The notes under the pieces: model-generated
Seen by the model: the letters and a program-made list of their open reading frames with translations, nothing else
Databases searched by the model: none
What the model was told of the DNA's origin: nothing
In this document: one piece after another, positions 54,128 to 63,221 of the stretch
Layout of the letters: every line of letters begins with the position of its first letter
Position numbering within the stretch: position 1 is the stretch's first letter
Translations under genes and position numbers: made by a program
NCBI RefSeq assembly: GCF_026151205.1
Contig: NC_087084.1
Coordinates: 12,923,453 to 12,987,452, forward strand
Reading direction: 5' to 3'
Origin: Bolinopsis microptera
Lineage: Eukaryota; Ctenophora; Tentaculata; Lobata; Bolinopsidae
Length of the DNA: 64,000 bases

Positions 54128-57100
54128 GTTTATGGTTGGTGGATGGTGTGTGACTGTAACGGGTCCGCATGACTGTAAAAGTCAGTACGTTTAACGCCTC
54201 GAGGAAGATCGCAGGATTCCTAGTCTACGCTACTCTTTTCATCATGGCTACGACACTCAATTTTGGGACATGGAATGTTTGCGGTCTATCGACCACATAC
54301 AGGCAACACTTCGTTGCAGAGGACATCGACAGATATAACTTAGACATTTTAGCACTTCAGGAGACCAAGACACGTGAATACTTGGAAACAACACTCCCTG
54401 GACATCATCGATTGTTTTTGTTTGATCAGAGACACGATAGACACGGTGGACTTGGGTTTATTGTTAACAAGCGTTTTTTGGAATGTATAGTATCTCATCA
54501 TCAGATCAGTGACAGAGTTGTTTATATGGACTTTAAATTAAGTGCTAAAAGGGTGGATCAACCACCTTGTCATATCAGAATTGTTAATTGTTACAGCCCT
54601 ACGAATCCCAAGTCAGTTCAGAATCCCCGATTAGCAACTCAATTTTACGATGAGCTACTCGAGGCTATCAGTGTACCTGCTAGATTTGAAGTATGGATGT
54701 TAGGCGACTTTAATGCCAAACTTGGCAAAAGAAGCCCTGTTGATGTAGAAAATGGTTTACATGTGAATATTGGTAGACATGGTGTTGGGAGGAGGAATGA
54801 AAACGGTGAAAGGTTGCTACACTTTCTCACTGCTAATGGCCTGTTTGCTGCCAACACTTCATTCTCCCATAGCAGCAGACAGATTACCACACGGACTGGT
54901 TGGATTCGGGATCGAGCAACCAGGAAAAGTAAACCTTATTTCCAACAGATTGACTTCATACTCTGCAAGTCCAGAAGCAAGGCACTGCTAACTGATGCCA
55001 GGTCATATGCAGGTACAAAGCACCGCAGTGACCACAAACTTGTTGTTGCCAAGGCAGATTTTTCGCAGCGCTTCATTTTGTACAGGGAGATCAGAGCATT
55101 TCAGAAGACTTATAACACAACAACCTTGATTGGAAGCAAACAGGCTCAACAACAATATCAGCAAGAACTTCGTCAGAAACTTTAGCAAACTGTATCAGAT
55201 CCTGACTTTACCTCCAACAACACGAAACAGCAATTTGATATACTTTTTGGTGAATTTAAAGAAGCTGCTGTTTCCACTGTGGGTTTTCGCGAGCCACAGC
55301 GAAAGAGGAATCATTCCTCTGACAGTCAAGTTGTTAGCATGTCTGAAGAAAGGAAACAACTTTTACAACAACTGAACAACAACGAATACAGAGACAGGAC
55401 AGCTCTCAGAGCTAAAATCAACAGGCTCTCAAACGACATTACTAAACGGTTGAAAACATTGAGAGTTGAGTTAGCAAACAGCCTAGCTAACTCTATAGCC
55501 ACCATAGACGAAGGACGGAGAATGTTTGAAGCTGCTCGTCAACTATCAGGCAAACAGAAAACGGGTGCAGGCTCTGTGTCTGTTTTCAACAATGACAACC
55601 AACTGGTAGATAATGAACGAGACAAGGCTGAAATCATTCGCCAGTACTTCGAAGAACACTACACTGGACCTGACAGTGAACCACCACTAGAACCGTTCAC
55701 AGGTAACCCTAGGCCCCTTCAAAACCCCATTACAGCGTTTGAAGTTGAGCTTGCGGCCAAGAAACTCAAGAACGGTAAAGCTGTTGGACCAGATGGGATC
55801 CCAAACGAATTTCTCAAACACTCTCCTGAAATCTTTTTTTCCACATTTGCACAACTTACTAATCGATCCTTTGAGCTCCATGAACATGTACCTTCTTTCA
55901 CAGAGGGATACCTTACTCCGCTCCAAAAACCTGGAAAGCCACTAGGCCCCCCTAAGAATTTGCGCCCACTTTGCCTACTAAACGGTACTAGAAAGATATT
56001 GTCCATGATAGTCTTGAAGCGCATCCAAAGGCAAGTATCTCAATACACTGGTCCTTGGCAGAATGCCTATAAACCTGGCCATAGTTGTGCAAATATCGTT
56101 TGGACCCAGCGAATACTAGTGTCAGTTGTCAAAGAAAAACGCTGGTCTCTTCATAAGATGGGCATTGACATGTCCTCTGCTTTTGATACCATAAAGAGGT
56201 CGGTATTACTTGACATTTTAGCTGATGCTGGTTGTAGTGAGGACGACATTCGACTGGTAAGGTATTTGCTCGCAAATACTAAACTGAAGATCAAAGTGAA
56301 CTCAACAATATCGGGAGAGTTAATTGTCACGATTGGAGCTTTTCAAGGCGACAGTTTGTCTGGAAACTTGTTCACTCTATATCTGGCAGCAGCACTTTAC
56401 CACCTGCGTGCTGTTATGTCCTATCTAAGACCTAACCCTCCCATAGCTGAGAATCTGCTACCCCTCGAGTGGGAGTATGCAGATGATGCTGATTTTACTG
56501 ATGAGGATAAAAGCAACTTGGAGTCTTTGTTGCCAATATGTAAAGAGATATTGGAAGAGTGGAATCTTTTTGTCAATGAGTCAAAAACCGAGTTCACCCA
56601 CTTCTATCTGGCCGGCAAGAACGAGGTTGATGACAAAGGAGAGCCACTCAGAGGTAGAGAACCTTGGAGGTCATCTATCTCTCTAGGCTCTAAGTTGTGT
56701 AGCATCGAAGATGTCAAGAGACGATGTATACTTGCTAACATTGCTTTTCAGAACTACAAAAAAGTCTGGGAACAAGGTAGACGTATACCCTTGAAGATTC
56801 GACTCAAGATATATGAAGCACAAGTTGTTTCAATACTGATGTATAATTGCAACAGTTGGGCAACATCTAAACAACTCCTTCAAAAACTTGATGTCTGCCA
56901 CAGGAATCATCTCCGTACGATCATCGGCATGACCTACCCTAATGTCATACGAAATGTGACTCTATACAAACGCTGCGAAGTTGTTCCACTAAGTGAGCGT
57001 GTTGCTCGTGCACGGTGGAGAATGCTCGGTCACATCCTCCGCAGTGATAATAACTCACCTGCCCAGCTTGCCTTACATTTTGCTGTAGAGAGTCAGAGTT

Positions 57101-57360
57101 TGATGAGAGGTAGAGTCGGACGACACCAGTCAAACTTGTTAAAAACTATTTTGAACGATTTAAGTGACAGAAACTTTAGACTTGTAAATACAAACGATTT
57201 ATACCATTTAAGACTTTTTGCAACAGATAGAAAAGCATGGAGAGAGTTAAGCATGATTTAGTTTATTCTGTGTTATTTTTCTCTTGGTGACTTATCAGGT
57301 CATCAAGATGTTCTTTATGTTCTATTTTTGATTTGAATAAAGTTATATAATAATAATAAT
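54128..57360 (+). mobile_element. Full-length RTE-type LINE with 9-bp target duplication
   Basis: Flanked by CTCAAAAAA on both sides (54119-54127 and 57361-57369). It has a 116-nt leader, one long frame with endonuclease and RT, a short 3' UTR of about 90 nt and a (TAA)n tail (57348-57360). Short 3' UTR and trinucleotide tail are typical of the RTE clade. Confidence 0.88.
54244..57261 (+). pseudogene. RTE-type endonuclease–reverse transcriptase, one in-frame TAG
   Basis: I chose ATG 54244 (MATTLNFGTWNVCGL) because it directly precedes the endonuclease; an ATG at 54169 is also in frame. Endonuclease blocks: FGTWN, LQETKT, LGDFNAKLG, QIDFILCK and RSDHKLV. The frame is stopped by TAG at 55183-55185, then stays open in the same phase to 57261, so a single nonsense codon separates two otherwise intact halves. 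The RT half has AVGPDGIPNEF, DMSSAFDT, GAFQGDSLSGNLFTLYL and the active site YADD (LEWEYADDADF). The C-terminus has SILMYNCNSWATSK and RWRMLGHILR, as in RTE elements. Without readthrough no full protein is made. Confidence 0.9.
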
Positions 57361-57369
57361 CTCAAAAAA

Positions 57370-57638
57370 TGATGTAAAGTTTTTAATATGACGTAGAATT
57401 AAAGCTATTTCGGTACAGCCCAAGTGCTAAGCATGCTCGTTAGAAAAACTATGAACAATGAACATAACATGCTAGCTTTCTTTATTTTTGTAAGTCGCGT
57501 CGGCTGACATCTTGAGTTGTACTGGATGTAACAAGTTTATTATCGGATGTCTACTTATATTTATTATGATATCATTATTCATTGTAATGGCAATAAAATT
57601 TAAATTTTGTTTTACTTAAAAAATTTTGTTTTACTTAA
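57370..57638 (+). other. Probable 3' end of LINE C with tandem tail
   Basis: Noncoding sequence ending in two units of AATTTTGTTTTACTTAAA (57602-57638), a close variant of the tail of LINEs A and B. Together with 52894-54118 it gives a 3' UTR of about 1.4-1.5 kb, close to the 1.56 kb of A and B, if the RTE element is subtracted. Confidence 0.6.
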
Positions 57639-58171
57639 AGTCCATTCAGTATACAAAATTAACTCAATTATTTGGCATAAAATGGTTATTTCTAATCATA
57701 TGGATCGAAGGCAGAACGTTATATTTTTTTTGACTAATTGAAATTTGACTTATTATTGATAAATCAACGTGTTTACTTTTGATCTTACAAAAAAAGCGGA
57801 GAAAAAACAAAAAACGCAAAAGGAGCAACACAGGAGGAGTAAACTGCAAAGAAACTGCCTCAAACTGCCACAAACTGCTACAAACTGCTATTATACTTAC
57901 TGCTACAAACTGCCACTAACTGCCACCAACTGCCACCAACTGCTTATACTAACTGCTGCAATCGCGCCCACGCATTCGCGCGCCGTTTGTAGCAGTTTGT
58001 AGCAGTTGCGCGCGTGTCTTTACTGCGCAACGCACCCCGCGCGCAACTGCTACAGACTGCTACAAACTACTACTAACTGCCATTAACTGCCACTAACTGC
58101 CACTAACTGCCACGACGTGTTACAATAGAAAAGTATTTTGATTAAAAAGCAGAGCGCGCTACTTCGAAAAA
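57639..58171. repeat. Minisatellite of about 10 bp (AACTGCCAC-type) with an inverted centre
   Basis: From 57840 to 58112 the sequence is built of units such as AAACTGCTAC and TAACTGCCAC. In the middle it turns around. The arms GTTTGTAGCAG...GCGCGCG (57985-58014) and the complement (58038-58067) match 29 of 30 positions around a 23-nt GC-rich centre. Before 57840 nothing is recognised. Confidence 0.85.
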
Positions 58172-58193
58172 TTTTACTTGGGGACCCCAGGCT
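58172..58193 (-). repeat. Partial inverted copy of the 80-bp mini-element
   Basis: TTTACTTGGGGACCCCAGGCT resembles the complement of the right end of the mini-element (AGCCTGGGGTCCTCAGGTAA). Only about 21 bp are kept, just left of copy B. Confidence 0.6.
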
Positions 58194-58204
58194 CTTATAT
58201 TAAT

Positions 58205-58283
58205 TTACTGGGCCGCGCTCAGCCTGTCATTCCGCCTAATCTCTATTCGTTTAACAACATTAAAGCCTGGGGTCCTCAGGTAA
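58205..58283. mobile_element. 79-bp mini-element, copy B, with 8-bp target duplication
   Basis: Begins TTACTGGGCCGCGCTCAGCC and ends GGGGTCCTCAGGTAA; flanked by ATATTAAT on both sides (58197-58204 and 58284-58291). The centre differs from copy A at several bases. Confidence 0.87.
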
Positions 58284-58356
58284 ATATTAATATATAATGA
58301 ATTATACATGTGTATTATATATTCATATGCTGTACGTTTATGAGATACCGCGCTAC

Positions 58357-58492
58357 TTGATTCACGATGTCAATCCTTCGCATCTCGCCGATCTGCATAC
58401 CACATACGTGGTTGCGAGAACAGAGAAGCATTATTTGATGCGCTAGAAGCATTATTTGATGCGCGCGCGACCCAGTAGTGCATCGCGCTACA
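58357..58492. mobile_element. SINE-like short insertion, copy 2
   Basis: 136 bp between perfect 10-bp direct repeats ACCGCGCTAC (58347-58356 and 58493-58502). It begins TTGATTCACGATGTCAAT, contains GCATCTCGCCGATCT and ends GCATCGCGCTACA, as in copy 1. An internal AGCATTATTTGATGCGC segment is doubled, which makes it longer than copy 1. Confidence 0.68.
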
Positions 58493-58708
58493 ACCGCGCT
58501 ACGTATTCATTATCCTTGCAGTTTAACCCTTAACGGCCGGTGATACTCGTAAAATATCTGTTCCATATATTGTTAGGACCGTCGACGAGTCCAACTCGGC
58601 GCGCGTCCTGGTAGGTTGTAAACCTACAATTCAACCCGGGTACCAGACGTTGCTGTCACGTGACTCCCAGCTGCGTTTTGATTGGACGTCAGATGAATTT
58701 AAGTTCCT

Positions 58709-58787
58709 TTACTGGGCCGCGCTCAGCCTGTCATTCCGCCAAATCTTTATATGTTAATGAACATAATAGCCTGGGGTCCTCAGGTAA
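58709..58787. mobile_element. 79-bp mini-element, copy C, with 8-bp target duplication and an empty site
   Basis: Begins TTACTGGGCCGCGCTCAGCC and ends GGGGTCCTCAGGTAA; flanked by AAGTTCCT on both sides (58701-58708 and 58788-58795). The duplicated sequence at 61029-61115 has the same flank with a single AAGTTCCT (61101-61108) and no insert, which is the empty target site. Confidence 0.92.
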
Positions 58788-58805
58788 AAGTTCCTCTATA
58801 ACTAA

Positions 58806-59113
58806 TCTCTACTATAATTCAGAAAATTCTTTCTGTATGTCTGTATGTACGACCGCACACGTGCAAATCAGACGAGAAATAGGAAGTGGCGTAGTTACCA
58901 TGGTAACGAGGATTGTTACACGCACGTGCACGTGCAATGATTGTTTTAACGTCAATTTGATCGGTTTTGTTGATATAACGTTGTGTTTATAGTGCGAGCA
59001 ACATTTTAATCGGCTGTATTTTCGGTTTGTTTAGGATATTTTTTGACGCGATTTAACATTATTACTAACAAAAAATACTATTAGCTTCCTCCCTGTGACC
59101 ACGGGTTTTCTAG
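58806..59113 (+). mobile_element. Non-autonomous Helitron-like unit 1
   Basis: Begins TCTCTACTATAATTC after an A. It ends with a short hairpin (CCCTGTG/CACGGG) and TTTTCTAG before a T. TC at the start, hairpin plus CTRR at the end and an A/T target fit Helitrons. Inside are CACGTG motifs and the palindrome GTTACCATGGTAAC. There is no coding capacity. Confidence 0.78.
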
Positions 59114-59424
59114 TCTCTACTATAATCCAAAGAATTATTTCTGCTGTCTGTATGCTGTATGTACGACCGCCCACGTGCAAATTAGATGAAAAATAGGAAT
59201 TTGCATAGTAACCGTAGTAACTGGGGTTGTTACACGCACGTGCACGTGCAAAGATTTGTGATTGACATTTTGATCGGTTTTGTCGATATTACGTTGTGTT
59301 TAGTGCGAGCAACATTTTAATCGGCTGTATCTTCGGTTGTGTAGGATATTTTTTGACGCGATTGAAACTTATTACTAACAAAAAATACTATTAGCTTCCT
59401 CCCTGTGAGCTGTATACAGGGCTG
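59114..59424 (+). mobile_element. Non-autonomous Helitron-like unit 2 (altered 3' end)
   Basis: Starts TCTCTACTATAATCC directly after the CTAG of unit 1, head to tail. Its end has a different hairpin (CCCTGT/ACAGGG) and no CTAG, so the right border is uncertain. Confidence 0.7.
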
Positions 59425-61028
59425 TGAAAAATTTGAGGTATTTTAAATTCTAAAACTTTGATGCACATAACCCTGTGTTTTAATAGATGTAAAAGATAAA
59501 TATATCACTTAGAAATAATCCCAGGAAATAGCACAAGTGTCCTTACAGCAGATCAAATTAAATATGATTGTCTGTCTGGAATGTTATGAGATATTATTGT
59601 GCATTAGAAGAAGTCGGTGAATCCGTTGTGCTGCTGTCCGGTAATTTCATTCCTACTGTCGAGGGGCGGCCCGAGATCTCTGATCAACATTCCCTCCCGA
59701 AGGTAGGTGTCGAGTGTGTCCCGACCTGTTTGGAGTATCTCAGGTGTCCATTTTTGAGGAGGGTGCTGATATCCACTCGGCCACGTTGAGGATCCGTGGG
59801 ATGGGCTGAGAGCGTGTGTCCCCGGAAGCAGTTCGTTCGTTGACCAGTCTCGCACTTGCTTCGTGGGCTCTCATTTTCTTCGGAACTATCTTCCTAGAGC
59901 AGCCTACGAACGTGGGTTTATCTTGTGCGGGGCACATGTTGCATGTCAATTGATATTTGATATACATACTACATAGTGCGTGGTTCGGCTTGGCATACCA
60001 GCAGCGCAGAAGAGTCAGTCGTATTTGTCACACGATTCGTTGGGTGGAGGGTTGATCATGGATTTGATGGGTCAGCCCGACGTCACTACCAGTCTTGCGT
60101 CAATTCCACTTCTATTCACTATTGAGCGCCGTTCTAATTAGTCTAGTGTGGGCTTCACTTATGTACGGCACCTTCAGGATGTATTTGGGGTTGGTCCTGG
60201 ATTGAGTGGTGATTCAATAACTTCAATAATTGAGAAAGAGAGACACAATGGGAGCGGTCCACTTTACCCATGATTATGGGTTTTGGTCAAATTTAAGAAA
60301 TGCTTTCAAAAATGCTTTCAAATGTGCGTGTTAACCGTCGCAGCTATTCAGAAGTTATTCAGCTTTGTGCTCCTGTCTAATTCCTTCCGAGTCGGTCAAC
60401 ACCCCATCAATTTTGACTAAGTGTCTGGAAACTTTAGAATCGAAAGTTGCTACTTTTGCATTCTCGATGGGACTAAATCAAATAAGTCAGAATTTGTAGG
60501 TTCACGAGGTATGTAATGTGTAATGCCTCATGAGGTTTATCAATAAATTATTCATAGATTCATATCGATCGTGTACACTATAATCTGATCAGTCCTAGCA
60601 GCACAACAGTGGAGTGCTATTCATATAGTACAGCTCGCCTGTATAATTATAAAGGGTAAACACGGAATGCAAATGTCAAGTTTGTGATTAATGAAGTAAC
60701 TACACTGCTACTTATATGATAAATGCTACTAATAAAGATGGACATGTATAACAATGCTTACGGAATATGAATGGTCCACAAAATAGTAATCATACACAAT
60801 ACAGGAACTGGAAGAAGCTTGAAAGCTTCTTGAAAAATATAAATGATGCGATAGTTTGTTAGTAAGAAATGCTATCAAAAATACGTGTTAACCGCGTCGC
60901 AGCTATTCAGGAGTTATTCAGTTTCATTTTAATAAAGCGATGGTAGAAATGACATATTTTAACGAAGTACGCAAAACACTCTTGAGAAATACGTATTCGT
61001 ATGCCGTACGTATTCAACATCCTTGCAG
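59425..61028. other. Stretch without recognisable genes
   Basis: No coding family is recognised. A segment of about 65 bp is present twice (60302-60371 and 60869-60930, both with GTTAACCG..GTCGCAGCTATTCAG). Several short open frames overlap on both strands without supporting features. Confidence 0.6.
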
Positions 61029-61107
61029 TTCAACCCGGGTACCGGACGTTGCTGTCACGTGACCTCCCAGCTGCGTTTTGATTGGACGTCAGATGAATTT
61101 AAGTTCC
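61029..61107. repeat. Duplicate of 58630-58708
   Basis: TTCAACCCGGGTACC.. to ..GATGAATTTAAGTTCC repeats the segment left of mini-element C with few changes, and a Helitron-like unit follows in both places. The pair is a segmental duplication that predates insertion of copy C. Confidence 0.85.
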
Positions 61108-61115
61108 TCTACTAA

Positions 61116-61398
61116 TCTCTACTATAATTCAAAGAATTATTTTTGTAGGATGTACGACCGCCCACGTGCAAATTAGACGAGAAATAGGAATTTGCATAGT
61201 AACCATGGTAACGAGGGTTATTACACGCACGTGCACGTGCAATGATTGTTTTAACGCCATTTTGATCGGTTTTGTTGATATTACGCTGTGTTGAGTACGA
61301 ACAATATTTTAATTGGCTGTATCTCCGGTTTTGTAGGATATTTTTTGACGCGATTTGAACTTACTTACAAAAAATCCCTGTGACCACGGGTTTTCTAG
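61116..61398 (+). mobile_element. Non-autonomous Helitron-like unit 3
   Basis: TCTCTACTATAATTC at the start, hairpin with ACCACGGG and TTTTCTAG at the end. Slightly shorter than unit 1 (283 bp), mainly by loss near the 3' end. Confidence 0.78.
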
Positions 61399-61710
61399 TC
61401 TCTACTATAATTCAGAGAATTATTTCTGATGTAGAATGTCTGTACGACCGCCCACGTGCAAATTAGACGAGAAATAGGAATTTAGGTAACAACCAAAACA
61501 TTCCATAGCAACGGTGTTTTAATGCACACATGCACGTGCAAAGATTGTTTAAACGTCATTTTGACGGTTTTGTGGTAATTACGTTGTGTTTAAAGTGTTT
61601 TATATTTAAATCGGCTGTATCTCCGGTTGGGATGGATATTTTTTGATGCGATTAAAACTTTCTTTCAAAGAATACTACTAGCTTCGTCCCTGTTACCACG
61701 GGCTTTCTAG
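61399..61710 (+). mobile_element. Non-autonomous Helitron-like unit 4
   Basis: Follows unit 3 without a gap: TCTCTACTATAATTC .. CCCTGTTACCACGGG, CTTTCTAG. The internal part is more diverged, with AACAACCAAAACATTCC in place of the palindrome. Confidence 0.77.
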
Positions 61711-62020
61711 TCTCTACTATAATTCAAAGAATTATTTCTGTATGATGTCTGTACGACCGCCCACGTGCAAATTAGGTGAAAAATAACCATGGTGACGGTA
61801 TTCAAAAGCGCACGTGCAAAGATTTGCGAGCGACATTTTGATCGGTTTTGTGGTAATCACGTTGTGTTCAGTGCGAGCTACATTTTAATCGACTGTATCT
61901 TCGGTTGTGACGGATATTTGTTGATGCTATAAAAACTGACTACCAAAGAATACTGTTAGCTTCCTCACTGTGATCACGGGCTTCCTATATATTATAATTC
62001 AAAGAATTATTTCTGCTGTA
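61711..62020 (+). mobile_element. Helitron-like unit 5 and the start of a sixth
   Basis: Unit 5 starts TCTCTACTATAATTC directly after unit 4 and ends at about 61988 with TGATCACGGG and a mutated CTAT in place of CTAG. A sixth unit begins there (ATATTATAATTCAAAG) and breaks off after some 35 bp, just before the (CCACA)n array. Confidence 0.72.
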
Positions 62021-62106
62021 TGAGGTATTGTATATATACGTTAGAATAGCAATAACTTAAGCAGCAATAATAATTAATAAAATGTGCAGGTACGTGAGAG
62101 TGTACT

Positions 62107-62440
62107 CCACACCACACCACACCACACCACACCACACCACACCACACCACACCACACCACACCACACCACACCACACCACACCACACCACACCACACCAC
62201 ACCACACCACACCACACCACACCACACCACACCACACCACACCACACCACACCACACCACACCACACCACACCACACCACACCACACCACACCACACCAC
62301 ACCACACCACACCACACCACACCACACCACACCACACCACACCACACCACACCACACCACACCACACCACACCACACCACACCACACCACACCACACCAC
62401 ACCACACCACACCACACCACACCACACCACACCACACCAC
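62107..62440. repeat. Perfect (CCACA)n microsatellite, about 67 copies
   Basis: 334 bp of uninterrupted pentamer. Because five is not a multiple of three, every frame reads through on both strands, which creates long but meaningless open frames. The sequence after it (GTTGGTGTGATGTGGTG) is an inverted, imperfect echo. Confidence 0.98.
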
Positions 62441-62469
62441 AGTTGGTGTGATGTGGTGTTTTTATCCAT

Positions 62470-63221
62470 CTAATAGTACATAAATAATATATACAGGGTG
62501 TTTAAAAAATCTTGCAAGGATGTTCTTTTTTGGATAACTTTTAATCCCTTTTATTAATATTTGTCTGAACTTCATTCTGTAAAACTTTATTGGTAGTTCT
62601 AAGGTTTAATGGTGACTTCTCAAGTTTTTACGTTACCATGACCACCATAGCAACCGCAATCAGTCCTCTAGCAACCGAGGTAAATTTAGGTAATTTTTTC
62701 TCTTATCGACCAAATGGTAGACCAATATTATCTACAAATGATATTGTATTATACTAATGATCATACAGCTTTTCTGAAGAGGCATATTCAACTCTGTTCT
62801 AAAGTCCACCCTAAAGTCTACCATAAAATCTAACCTTAAATCTACCATAAAATCTACCATAAAATCTACCCTAAAGTCTAACCTCAGTGGTTCGGCTTCT
62901 TAGCTGAACTGCCCATAATTTGAAATGTAACGTGCTATAAGTAATTCGAATTTTGAATTATACAAAGAATAACAGATTCTACTTGAAATTTATTGAAGCG
63001 AAAAAGCAATATTACATCTTGAAATGAAAAACTATTATTATTAAACGATTGCAATAAAAAGCTCAGTGAACAACAAAAAGCAGAAAAAAATTATAACTAT
63101 GGAACATATAACAAATGTTCAAGTTCGGGGCGCTTAAGTTCGGGGTCGGGGACCGGGGTCGAAGTTGAACATCAGAGTTACGAAAGTTTGGCATCTGTTG
63201 TTCAGTATCCTGGTATTATTG
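62470..63221. other. Intergenic stretch left of the GPCR-like gene
   Basis: Contains a 12-13-bp tandem repeat of AAATCTACCATA type (62801-62885, seven diverged units) and an ACAGGGTGTTT motif near 62493. No gene is recognised. Confidence 0.6.

Noticed and set aside
59568-59967. Overlapping open frames on both strands as a host gene
   Set aside because: They are short, without domain features, and overlap each other on opposite strands; nothing favours one of them.
62007-62483. Long overlapping frames made of HTTPHHTTPHH or VWCGVVWCGV repeats
   Set aside because: A perfect pentamer repeat is open in all frames on both strands; there is no non-repeat domain.
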